Source: CAZCZU01 sp964503475 | Lineage (GTDB): Bacteria > Pseudomonadota > Zetaproteobacteria > Mariprofundales > Mariprofundaceae | Direction of reading: 5' to 3' | DNA: 7,701 nucleotides | NCBI GenBank assembly: GCA_964503475.1 | Contig: CAZCZU010000067.1 | Coordinates: 1 to 7,701, forward strand | Part shown: one piece after another, positions 1 to 7,503 of the stretch | Layout of the letters: each line of letters starts with the position of its first letter | Position numbering within the stretch: the first letter of the stretch is position 1 | The notes under the pieces: generated by a model | Database searches by the model: none | Told to the model about the DNA's origin: nothing | What the model saw: the letters and a program-made list of their open reading frames with translations, nothing else | Made by a program: the position numbers and the translations under genes

Positions 1-90
1 CCAATATCCCAAACACTTATCGATTCCTACAGCCAAAAAATGGGGAGAGTTCAGCAGCGTGAAGGGCGAGTGAGGGATGCTTTTTTTATC

Positions 91-119
91 TTGAATCTGG
101 TAGGTTAGGGGCATATGTT
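91..119 (+). promoter_or_regulatory. Possible sigma-70 promoter for the ATPase operon
   Basis: A TTGAAT hexamer at 91-96 and a TATGTT hexamer at 114-119 are separated by 17 bases; each matches the sigma-70 consensus at 4 of 6 positions. Transcription would begin near 126 and leave a leader of about 30 bases before the first start codon. The rest of 1-157 contains no gene that I can see. A run of seven T at 80-86 has no convincing hairpin before it. The call rests on hexamer match and spacing only. Confidence 0.35.
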
Positions 120-157
120 CACATCGATTATGAATATGGGCCGGTTATGGGGGAGCG

Positions 158-2368
158 ATGCTTCTTAAGCAGCAGCGTCTGCTGATTGAAAGCGGTGTAG
201 TGACCGAAAAGCAGATGGCCGATGCAGTCGCCAGCCCGGATGTCAAAAAAGGCGGGCTGCTGCTCGCCCTGCTCAACACCGATGGAGTGGATGCGGACAA
301 AATTCTGCATACGCTGGCCCGTATCTACAAGGTTCCCTACCTTGATATCGATCATTTCAAGCCCAATGAAGACCTGCTGAAGAAGGTCCCCGAGCAGCTC
401 TGTCTCGACTACAATTTTGTGCCGGTCGATGAGCAGGAGGGCGAGATCATCATCGCCACCGGCAACCCGATGGATTATGCCGGCCTCGATGCCCTGCAGT
501 TCAAGCTGGGGCAGCATGTTAAACCGATCTTTTCGCGCCCGGACGTTATCCAGCGCAAGATTCGCGAATTCTATCAGGGCGATGCCGCTTTCGATGCCGC
601 CATGGAAGGGCTCGACGAAGATGCCGATCTGGCTGCGGTCGGTGAGGAGGAGCAGGAGGCCGCAAGCCTCGACGACCTGAAAAAGGGCGCCGAGGAATCC
701 CCGATCGTCAAACTGGTCAACGGCATCATCGTGCAGGCGATGAAGCTGGGCAGCTCCGATATTCACGTCGAGGCGGGCGAACGCACCAGTGTTGTGCGTC
801 TGCGTATCGACGGCCGCCTGCGCGCGGTGATGCAGTTCCCCTCCAAGGCCCATCCGCTGGTGGCTTCGCGCGTCAAGATCATGTCCAAGCTGGATATCTC
901 CAACACACGCACCCCGCAGGACGGCCGTACCCGTGTGAAGCTATGGGGAAAGAGCTTCGACCTGCGTGTCTCGACGCTTCCGTCCATGCATGGCGAGAAG
1001 ATCGTGATGCGTATTCTCGACAAGAGCGGCCTGTCGCTGTCGCTCGATATCCTCGGCTTTGAGAAAAAGGCCGACAAACGTATCCGGGAATGCATTGCCC
1101 GACCGACAGGGGCCGTGCTGGTGACCGGTCCGACCGGCTCCGGTAAGACAACCACGCTCTACTCGTTCCTGCATCACATTACCGATGAAGAGACCAACAT
1201 CGTCACGGTTGAGGATCCGGTGGAGTTCCAGATCAAGGGCATCAACCAGGTGCAGGTGAATGCCAAGGCGGGCATGACCTTTGCCGCAGCCCTGCGCTCC
1301 ATCCTGCGTCAGGATCCGGATGTGGTGATGGTGGGCGAGATTCGAGATGAGGAGACGGCCGAGATCGCCATGCATGCCGCCCAGACCGGCCACCTGGTGC
1401 TCTCCACCCTGCATACCAACGACGCCCCCTCGACCATCACCCGTCTGATCGAGATGGGCATCGATTCGACGATGCTCTCCTCGTCGCTCAATATGGTGGT
1501 AGCCCAGCGTCTGGCCCGTCGCCTCTGCCCGAAGTGCAAGAAGAAGGCCAGGCCGGATCAGGAGACGATCGAGCGTTTCGAGATTCCCGAGGGGATCGAA
1601 GTGTACGAACCGGTCGGCTGCAAGGAGTGCCTGAATATCGGCTACAAGGGGCGTCTCGGTGTGCACGAGGTGCTCTATGTGAACGATCGCATGCGCGAAA
1701 TGATCGCCCGCAACTCGGCCGACCGCGAACTGATGCAGGTGGCACGCGAGGAGGGCATGTTCACCCTGTTTGAGGATGGCTTCAACAAGGTGCTGGGCGG
1801 CGTGACCAGCATCGAGGAGATCACCCGCATCTCGACCCCACCGGAGGGCTTTACCCTCAGCAATCGCATCGATGCCGATGGCCTGCTGCTGTCGCTGGGC
1901 GATACGATTCACCAGCGTGATGAGCAGATGGTCAGCCACATGGAGGAGGGGGGCAAGAAAAGCATTCTTGTCGTTGATGATTCCAAGAGCATTCGAAATC
2001 TGGTGAAATTCGTCCTGCAGTCCGATGGCTACGAAGTGATCGAGGCCGAGGACGGGCAGCAGGGCTGGGATATGCTGCAGCGGCTGAGCAGTGGTATCAG
2101 TCTCGTTCTGACCGATTACGAAATGCCTAACATTTCCGGTCCGGAACTGATTCAGAAGGTCCGCGAACACAGCAAGTTTGATACGATCCCGCTCGTTCTC
2201 CTGACCTCCCGCAAAGAGGAGGAGGATGAAGTGCACGGCCTGGAGAGTGGCGCCGATGACTATATCGGCAAACCAGTGGAGCCGATGAAGCTGCAGGCCC
2301 GGGTGCGCAAGATCATCAATATGTACTCGCGCATCTATTCGGCAGCCCGCCTGGGAGGAAACGCATGA
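158..2368 (+). CDS. GspE/PilB-family motor ATPase with fused C-terminal receiver domain
   Basis: This 736-residue protein is a hexameric type II secretion/type IV pilus extension ATPase joined to a CheY-like domain. Residues 1 to about 150 resemble the GspE/MshE N-terminal domain. The ATPase core shows Walker A GPTGSGKT at 324-331 (K330), an Asp box (VEDPVEF), Walker B DVVMVGEIRD with E394, and the His box TGHLVLSTLHTND ending at 422. Two CxxC pairs (C457/C460 and C488/C491) form the zinc site typical of PilB and GspE and absent from PilT. The usual family ending (SIEEITRIS) lies near 560. A linker to about 599 leads to a receiver domain with acidic pair D607/D608, phospho-acceptor D653, T683 and K705, all intact. 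PilB is normally about 560-570 residues, so the receiver accounts for the extra length. ATG 158 is the only usable start, since an in-frame stop lies at 131-133; a GGGGGAG (149-155) sits unusually close to it. The 4-base overlap with cheW implies translational coupling. ATPase and receiver identity are firm. Which machine it drives (type IV pilus, MSHA-like or type II secretion) is not shown. Confidence 0.95.
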   Translation: MLLKQQRLLIESGVVTEKQMADAVASPDVKKGGLLLALLNTDGVDADKILHTLARIYKVPYLDIDHFKPNEDLLKKVPEQLCLDYNFVPVDEQEGEIIIATGNPMDYAGLDALQFKLGQHVKPIFSRPDVIQRKIREFYQGDAAFDAAMEGLDEDADLAAVGEEEQEAASLDDLKKGAEESPIVKLVNGIIVQAMKLGSSDIHVEAGERTSVVRLRIDGRLRAVMQFPSKAHPLVASRVKIMSKLDISNTRTPQDGRTRVKLWGKSFDLRVSTLPSMHGEKIVMRILDKSGLSLSLDILGFEKKADKRIRECIARPTGAVLVTGPTGSGKTTTLYSFLHHITDEETNIVTVEDPVEFQIKGINQVQVNAKAGMTFAAALRSILRQDPDVVMVGEIRDEETAEIAMHAAQTGHLVLSTLHTNDAPSTITRLIEMGIDSTMLSSSLNMVVAQRLARRLCPKCKKKARPDQETIERFEIPEGIEVYEPVGCKECLNIGYKGRLGVHEVLYVNDRMREMIARNSADRELMQVAREEGMFTLFEDGFNKVLGGVTSIEEITRISTPPEGFTLSNRIDADGLLLSLGDTIHQRDEQMVSHMEEGGKKSILVVDDSKSIRNLVKFVLQSDGYEVIEAEDGQQGWDMLQRLSSGISLVLTDYEMPNISGPELIQKVREHSKFDTIPLVLLTSRKEEEDEVHGLESGADDYIGKPVEPMKLQARVRKIINMYSRIYSAARLGGNA

Positions 2369-2856
2369 GTGAAGAGTTGAACGAGGATCTTGCCGTCGAC
2401 GAAAAGGTCGTCGGGCAGGCATCTGCCGAACCGCCGGTAGAAGAGGGCGAACAGGAAGAGCTGATGCAGATTCACATCGGCGGTGAAAGCTTCCTGGTTC
2501 GTGTGAAGGAGATCGGTGAAATCCTGCGTCCGCGCCCTCTGATACCGGTACCGATGGCACCCGATCACATGCTGGGCGTGGCCAATGTGCACGGACAGGT
2601 GGTTTGTGTCATCGAACCAGGCAAGGTGATGCGCTTGGAAAAGGGGTTGAAGCCCGACTCGGAATCCACCCGTTACCTGGTGTTGCGCCACCCGCGCATG
2701 CATGTCGCCATCCGCGTGGACGAGGTGTCCAAGTTGTTCCGTATCCGATCGGACCTGCTGCCGGAAGTTGATGCGGCCGAAGGCTTTGTGCGCGGAGAGC
2801 TGGAGATCGAGCAGCACTCCTACAGGCTTCTGCACGTAGCCGCGCTGTTCGATTAG
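2365..2856 (+). CDS. cheW: CheW-like chemosensory coupling protein
   Basis: This 163-residue cytoplasmic protein is a single CheW domain, which links receptor tips to the CheA regulatory domain. Residues 1-33 are an acidic, probably disordered extension; the domain runs from about 34 (QIHIGGESFLVRVKEIGEI) to the end. The signature stretch GVANVHGQVVCVIEP at about 71-85 corresponds to GVxNLRGxxxPVIDL in typical CheW. H76 replaces the arginine (R62 in E. coli CheW) of the NLRG motif, while the glutamate of the EI motif equivalent to E38 is kept. Its ATG overlaps the ATPase stop as ATGA, with GGGAGGA at 2353-2359 five bases upstream, so it is translationally coupled to the motor gene. There is no receiver, so it is a CheW and not a CheV. 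Family assignment is firm. Its partners are inferred to be the receptor and CheA encoded just downstream. Confidence 0.93.
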   Translation: MSEELNEDLAVDEKVVGQASAEPPVEEGEQEELMQIHIGGESFLVRVKEIGEILRPRPLIPVPMAPDHMLGVANVHGQVVCVIEPGKVMRLEKGLKPDSESTRYLVLRHPRMHVAIRVDEVSKLFRIRSDLLPEVDAAEGFVRGELEIEQHSYRLLHVAALFD

Positions 2857-2964
2857 AGGGCCAATTGAGACTCGACCATTGCAAAATGATCGGGATGGCG
2901 ACATGATCCTGCCCCAAGGCAGAGAGAAAATTCTTGTTTTTGTATTACTTTTGGGGAGTTATAG
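2857..2964 (+). other. 108-base gap between cheW and the receptor gene
   Basis: This is the only sizeable internal gap in the cluster. The 3' half is A/T-rich, unlike the surrounding coding sequence. A 5-bp hairpin (CTGCC 2909-2913, GGCAG 2918-2922) is followed after about 14 bases by a short T run, too far away for a standard intrinsic terminator. GGGGAG at 2953-2958, six bases before the receptor ATG, is its ribosome binding site. A second promoter could lie here, but I find no well-spaced -35/-10 pair. Confidence 0.4.
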
Positions 2965-4422
2965 ATGGCCAATGAAGATGCACGCGAAGTAAGAACCCTA
3001 AAACAGCTTGCCAACCGAAATGTGCTGCTGTCGACCTTGATGTTCATCATCCTTCTCGCAGCGGTTGCTTTCGCGTTTTATCGAGCCAATGCGGGTGTGC
3101 AGGATCTCTCCGGCCTCTATGCCCAGCAGAACCGACTGGAGCAGTTCAAGGCTTCACTCTCCAACGTGCTGCTGCCGCTGAACGATTTTACCCTGACCGG
3201 AAACAAGCAGGACATCGGCAAGATCGAAGCTGCCTCGAAAGAGTTCCGTCGCCTGTACGGTGAGGTAAGCAACAACCCGGTTCTGCGCCAGGAGGATCAT
3301 GCCCGCCTGAAAGAGGTGAACAAGCTGATGAGCGAGGTGATCCGCATCGCCGAGGATATCACCAGCGGCAAGATTCCTCCGGTGATGGCCAAGAACGTGA
3401 CCGTGGTGGCCCAGAGTCTGGTCTTCGTGGGCCAGGAAAAGCTGAGTGATGTGACGAGCCACCTGGAAAAAATCCTGGAGCAGGATACTGCCCAGCGTAC
3501 CACGGACATCACGACACTGGCCTTTATCAACCTTGGCATCATCCTGTTGCTGGTTGTCGTGATGGGCTTCCTGAGCCGTAACTTCGCCAGTAACATCTCC
3601 AGCACCATCACCGGCGTGGCCGGAGATGTGGGCTCCGCCTCCGACGAAATTCTGAGTGCTGTGGATCAGCAGGCAACGATGTCCGATACGCAGGCACGTT
3701 CGGTAGCCGGCGTGACCAACGAGCTTGAAGAGATGTCCGAAGCGGCCAAGAAGATTGCTACCACGGCCGCCAGCGTGGAGCGCATCGCTGCTGCCACCGC
3801 CCAGGCGGCACTTGAGGGTGCCCAGGCGGTGCAGGAATCGATCGGTTACATGGATCGCATCCGTGGCGAGGTGACCACGATTGCCGAGAAGGTGACCGAT
3901 GCAGGTCGCCGTGCAGAGCAGATTCTCGAGTCCATTGACTCGATTCAGGAAATTGCCGACGAGACCCATCTTCTGGCGCTCAACGCCTCGATCGAGTCTG
4001 CCGCCGCCGGTGAGTTCGGTAAGCGATTCGCCGTTGTGGCGGGCGAGGTACGACGCCTCTCCGAGCGTGCGCGTGAATTCACCGAAGAGATTCAGACCGT
4101 GGTGAACGAGGTGCATCAGTCCACCCGTGAATCGATCGAAGTGACCCAGTCGGGCCTGAAAGAGGTGGCGCAGGGTGTGGAGATCACCAAGCGCGCCGGC
4201 GAAGTGCTCGAAAAGATGAAGACCATGTCCGAAAAGACCAACCAGGCGGTACGCACCATTTCGCAGGCAACCAGTCGCCAGGATGCGAATTCGCAGGAAT
4301 TCGTGGTCACCATGCGCCAGATCTCCGATCTGCTGCACGACTCCGCCTCCCAGATGCAGAAGTCGCGTGAAGCATCGCATCGTCTGAGTGAAGTGGCCGA
4401 ACAGCTGCAGAAGCTCGTTTAA
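2965..4422 (+). CDS. Methyl-accepting chemotaxis protein-like transmembrane receptor
   Basis: This 485-residue inner-membrane receptor senses a periplasmic or membrane signal and controls CheA. TM1 spans about residues 19-38 and TM2 about 183-203. The ~144 residues between them look all-helical, like a four-helix-bundle sensor (LNDFTLTGN near 72-80). No recognisable HAMP domain follows TM2: the sequence runs straight into coiled coil, without the proline-centred first HAMP helix. The signalling domain has its hairpin tip at about 328-365, including HLLALNASIE (335-344), AAAGEFGKRF and FAVVAGEVRRLSERA. Against Tsr numbering, F373 is D332, N376 is H335 and R388 is A347, while N381 (N340), E385 (E344) and E391 (E350) are kept. 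There is no C-terminal CheR/CheB-tethering pentapeptide; it ends QLQKLV. The ATG has a good Shine-Dalgarno site at 2953-2958. The gene lies 16 bases before cheA, so the two are very probably co-transcribed. The tip resembles PilJ-type receptors more than flagellar chemotaxis receptors. The ligand is unknown. Confidence 0.94.
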   Translation: MANEDAREVRTLKQLANRNVLLSTLMFIILLAAVAFAFYRANAGVQDLSGLYAQQNRLEQFKASLSNVLLPLNDFTLTGNKQDIGKIEAASKEFRRLYGEVSNNPVLRQEDHARLKEVNKLMSEVIRIAEDITSGKIPPVMAKNVTVVAQSLVFVGQEKLSDVTSHLEKILEQDTAQRTTDITTLAFINLGIILLLVVVMGFLSRNFASNISSTITGVAGDVGSASDEILSAVDQQATMSDTQARSVAGVTNELEEMSEAAKKIATTAASVERIAAATAQAALEGAQAVQESIGYMDRIRGEVTTIAEKVTDAGRRAEQILESIDSIQEIADETHLLALNASIESAAAGEFGKRFAVVAGEVRRLSERAREFTEEIQTVVNEVHQSTRESIEVTQSGLKEVAQGVEITKRAGEVLEKMKTMSEKTNQAVRTISQATSRQDANSQEFVVTMRQISDLLHDSASQMQKSREASHRLSEVAEQLQKLV

Positions 4423-4427
4423 TCGAT

Positions 4428-4441
4428 AGGAGCCGAAGTTG
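4428..4441 (+). promoter_or_regulatory. Shine-Dalgarno site fixing the TTG start of cheA
   Basis: AGGAG at 4428-4432 lies six bases before TTG 4439-4441. The reading frame after this TTG gives at once the helix expected at the start of an Hpt domain (FDLSNFLASFFDEA). The next in-frame methionine is beyond the phospho-histidine, so a later ATG start would destroy the domain. The rare TTG codon may lower CheA output relative to the receptor. Confidence 0.8.
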
Positions 4442-7384
4442 TCAGGCTTCGATCTTTCCAATTTTCTAGCATCCTTTTTTGATGAGGCCAGGGAGCGCCT
4501 GGCCTCGATCGACCAGAGCCTGGTCGATTTTGAAGCCGGAACCCTCGACGATGAAGGGCTGGTCTCCCTGCGTCGGGACGCGCATACCATCAAGGGCTCC
4601 GCCCTGATGCTGGGCGTGAACGACATCGGCGGCGTTGCCCACCTGTTCGAGGATGCGATGGAACAGCTGATCCAGCATCCCGAGTGGCGTACGCCTGCTA
4701 TGACACAGTTTCTTTATGACCTGCATGATCAGCTGTCAGAACGGCTCGCCGACCCGGATGCCGATCTTGAGCTGGAACCCAAGCCGCTGCGTGCCCGTTT
4801 CGATGAGCTGACCCGAGAGTTGCAGGAGAGCGGGGGAGGCACCCCTGCGCCCGAAACCAAACCGGCTCAGCCAATGATCGGTGCCGAAGAGAAATCGGAG
4901 GCCCTGGCCAGAGAAAAGGCAGCCATGGAAGCAGAGGCCTCCGGGGCGGTCGAAAAGGCGGAGCCCGAACAGGCGCCCGATACGACCGAGCCGGAAGCCA
5001 GCGTTGCTGAAGCATCGATACCGGAAATCGAGCTGCCTGAGCAGTCCGAAAGTGTCGAAGCATCGGAAGCCGTTGCCCGTGCAGCCGACGAAAGCAGCGA
5101 AGCGCTGGAGATCGCCGGAGATGAAGGCGAAGAGGATTTCTTCGAGTTGGGCGAAGGGTTTACGCTCGATACGGAAGCGCTTCTCGGCGATTTCGATGCG
5201 GGCGACACAGAGAATGCAGAGCCCGGAATCCGTGAAGAAGTTGAATTCGCCGAAGCAGTGGAAGAGGAGCCTCTGGCCGAACTCGACCTGGCTGGGCTTG
5301 ATCTTGGCGAGCAGCTATCTGCAACGACACCTGAATCAACCGAAGAGCCAGGACAAGCCGCAGGTGGCATGATCGGTGCCGAAGATGCCACTGCGTGGAA
5401 AGAGGAGCGCAAGGCGGATGTGACCGCGGCCGGGGAAGAGGCGATCGCCATGGTCGACCTAGACGAGACCCGGCATGAGGCGGAAGTTGCCGGCCAGCTG
5501 GAAGCAGCTGCACTGGAAACGGCCGGAGAAGAAGAGGAAGCCAAACCGGAAGGGCGGCTGCCGCTGCCGGAGAAGTCGCTCGAGGACATCGACGATTTCC
5601 GTCCGGATGTATCCCAGATCGAACTCAAGAAGACCGGCCAGCGTCGCAGTTCGGGACGCTTTCTGCGTGTCGATGCCGTTCGCCTGGAAGAGCTCTCCAA
5701 CCATGTGATTGAGCTGAGTACCGAAAAAGCGCGTGGCGAAAGCTTTGAAGAAGCATTTAACGCCCTGTTCAGTGAGTTGCGCGTGATGCGCCGCGAATGG
5801 CGCGCCCTGCACCGTTCGATCGACGAATTGAGTACCGAACAACGCGAGAAAAGCATGCAGGCTCTCGATCGCGCGTTTGAATCGCAGGTGCGCAAGACCC
5901 GACGCTTTATCGAAGAGCTGCGTTACAGTCAGGTGCGCAGTGACGTAATGCTGCGTGACCTGCGTGACCAGGTGCTTGGCCTGATGTTGCGGCCGCTGGA
6001 CAGTATCTTCTCCACCTTCCCGCGTGCCGTGCGCGATATTGCCGTACGCGTCGATAAGCGCGTGCGCCTGGTGGTCGGCGGTAAAGCCGTTGAGGTGGAC
6101 CAGGGGGTAGCCGAATCGCTGGTCGAGCCGATGGTGCATCTGCTCAACAATGCGGTTGCTCATGGTATCGAATCGGCCGAGGAGCGCCGGGCTGCCGGTA
6201 AGCCGGAAGATGGCCAGATCAGCATTATTGCCCGACAGAGCGGCAACGAGGTGCGTATTGAGGTGGTGGATGACGGTCGCGGCCTCGATGTTGAAACCAT
6301 CAAGCGCGTAGCCGTCGAGCGCGGTGTGACCACACAGCTTGAGGCCGATGAGATGGATTCGGCCGAGATTCTGGAGATGATCTTCCGTCCGGGTTTCTCA
6401 ACCCACGCCAATGTCAGCGATATTGCCGGTCGCGGTATCGGCATGAACGTGGTGCAGGATGCCGTGCGCAGGCTGACCGGCTCGATCCGTATCCATTCGG
6501 AGAAGGGGAAGGGGACGCGCTTCATTCTGGTGCTGCCGACCAGTATCGCCGTACAGCACGCCCTGTTGTTCCGTATGGGTGACCAGAACTTCGGCATGCT
6601 GACCCACATGGTCGAGCAGGCCATTCCGCTGCGCAAACAGCAGGTCGAAAAAGGGCACGGTGGCAAGGACTTCATCCGCTACGGACATCATCAGGTGCCG
6701 GTAGTGGACCTGCGTCGCGTGATGAACCCCAACGCCTCGGATATCGGCCAGGAAGAAGAGCCGTACGTCATTATCGCTGAACATATCGAAGGCTATGTCG
6801 GCATCGTAGTCGACGAACTGCTCGACGACACCGAGATCGTGGTGCGTGATCTTGATCCCTACATCAAGCGCTACCAGCCGCAGGGCCTGATGGGTAACAC
6901 CATCACGGCTGACGGTTCAATCCTGATGCTGCTCGAGCCGTACGGCATTAAGGAGATGGGACGTACCGCTCCGGATCAGGCTTTTGTGATCAACGTCTCC
7001 GAAGAGGAGCGCATGGCGTTCACCATCCTGTTGGTGGAGGACTCCCTGATTGCGCGCGAAGTGGAGAAAGGGATCTTCGAGAGCATCGGCTTCACGGTGC
7101 ACACCGCCATCGACGGTATGGATGCCCTGGAGAAGATGGACGGGCGCGACTACGACATGATCGTGACCGACCTTGAGATGCCCCGCCTGGATGGCTTTGG
7201 CCTGGTACGCCGCATTCGCAATAAATCGGAGTATGAAGATCTGCCGATCATGGTCATCTCGACACGTGAGAGTGCCGAGGATCGCATGCGTGCCCTCGAA
7301 TCGGGTGCTGATGCCTACATGGTCAAACAGCAGCTGGACGGCGAAGAGATCAAGCGTACCGTCCGGGCGCTAGTTGGCCATTGA
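4439..7384 (+). CDS. cheA: Hybrid chemosensory histidine kinase CheA with C-terminal receiver
   Basis: This 981-residue cytoplasmic kinase phosphorylates its own Hpt histidine from ATP under receptor control and passes the phosphate to receiver domains. The Hpt domain covers about residues 1-110, with phospho-site H49 in AHTIKGSALMLG. Residues ~130-400 form a long Glu/Ala-rich, probably disordered linker; no CheY-binding P2 domain is apparent. The dimerisation helices run from about 402 to 520. The ATPase domain (about 522-700) shows the N box HLLNNAVAHGIE (H567, N571), G1 DDGRGLD (D611-D617), F box PGFST (ending T655) and G2 GRGIGM (664-669). A CheW-like P5 domain spans about 702-838. The C-terminal receiver (about 860-981) has E867/D868, D911, S941/T942 and K963. 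All motifs needed for activity are present. The N box reads LNNAVAHG where most CheAs have LRNxxDHG. A single Hpt separates it from multi-Hpt ChpA, though the HTIKGSA style and attached receiver are shared with Pil-Chp kinases. The attached receiver may act as a phosphate sink or feedback site (inference). Confidence 0.95.
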   Translation: MSGFDLSNFLASFFDEARERLASIDQSLVDFEAGTLDDEGLVSLRRDAHTIKGSALMLGVNDIGGVAHLFEDAMEQLIQHPEWRTPAMTQFLYDLHDQLSERLADPDADLELEPKPLRARFDELTRELQESGGGTPAPETKPAQPMIGAEEKSEALAREKAAMEAEASGAVEKAEPEQAPDTTEPEASVAEASIPEIELPEQSESVEASEAVARAADESSEALEIAGDEGEEDFFELGEGFTLDTEALLGDFDAGDTENAEPGIREEVEFAEAVEEEPLAELDLAGLDLGEQLSATTPESTEEPGQAAGGMIGAEDATAWKEERKADVTAAGEEAIAMVDLDETRHEAEVAGQLEAAALETAGEEEEAKPEGRLPLPEKSLEDIDDFRPDVSQIELKKTGQRRSSGRFLRVDAVRLEELSNHVIELSTEKARGESFEEAFNALFSELRVMRREWRALHRSIDELSTEQREKSMQALDRAFESQVRKTRRFIEELRYSQVRSDVMLRDLRDQVLGLMLRPLDSIFSTFPRAVRDIAVRVDKRVRLVVGGKAVEVDQGVAESLVEPMVHLLNNAVAHGIESAEERRAAGKPEDGQISIIARQSGNEVRIEVVDDGRGLDVETIKRVAVERGVTTQLEADEMDSAEILEMIFRPGFSTHANVSDIAGRGIGMNVVQDAVRRLTGSIRIHSEKGKGTRFILVLPTSIAVQHALLFRMGDQNFGMLTHMVEQAIPLRKQQVEKGHGGKDFIRYGHHQVPVVDLRRVMNPNASDIGQEEEPYVIIAEHIEGYVGIVVDELLDDTEIVVRDLDPYIKRYQPQGLMGNTITADGSILMLLEPYGIKEMGRTAPDQAFVINVSEEERMAFTILLVEDSLIAREVEKGIFESIGFTVHTAIDGMDALEKMDGRDYDMIVTDLEMPRLDGFGLVRRIRNKSEYEDLPIMVISTRESAEDRMRALESGADAYMVKQQLDGEEIKRTVRALVGH

Positions 7385-7427
7385 CGCGGCATTAGCGATC
7401 GAGTAGAAATCGCCGCGCTGATCAAGC

Positions 7428-7503
7428 GCTCCCATCGTCTAGCGGTCTAGGACGTCGCCCTCTCACGGCGAAAACAGGGGTTCGAGTCCCCTTGGGAGTA
7501 CCA
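7428..7503 (+). tRNA. tRNA-Glu (anticodon CUC)
   Basis: A full 76-base cloverleaf can be drawn. The acceptor stem pairs 7428-7434 with 7493-7499; its first pair is a G-U wobble and the other six are Watson-Crick. The anticodon stem pairs TCGCC 7455-7459 with GGCGA 7467-7471, enclosing loop CTCTCAC with anticodon CTC at 7462-7464. The T stem pairs AGGGG 7476-7480 with CCCCT 7488-7492 around TTCGAGT. The discriminator is A7500, and CCA is encoded at 7501-7503. The D-arm and anticodon-loop style match bacterial tRNA-Glu. It reads GAG codons. It begins 43 bases after cheA with no clear promoter between, so it may be processed from the cheA transcript. Confidence 0.95.

Noticed and set aside
1928..1942. 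Internal translation start giving a free receiver domain from the ATPase gene (ATG 1928 or 1940)
   Set aside because: No Shine-Dalgarno sequence lies at a proper distance upstream of either ATG; the purine-rich stretch is after them.
941..2560. 539-codon minus-strand open frame opposite the ATPase and cheW
   Set aside because: It is a codon-bias shadow in high-G+C sequence, opposite clearly conserved domains, and its product has no recognisable motif.
2897..2914. Possible sigma-54 promoter (TGGCGA followed by CTGC) before the receptor gene
   Set aside because: The GG to GC spacing is 12 rather than 10 bases, and the elements are poor matches.
2909..2945. Possible terminator between cheW and the receptor gene
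   Set aside because: The stem has only 5 bp and the T run begins about 14 bases after it.
3154..4626. 490-codon minus-strand open frame opposite the receptor gene
   Set aside because: The translation is His/Gly/Leu-rich without domain signatures and lies opposite a well-supported receptor.
4867..5895. 342-codon minus-strand Ser/Ala-rich frame opposite the CheA linker
   Set aside because: It is the complement of Glu/Ala-rich codons; the low complexity explains the absence of stops.
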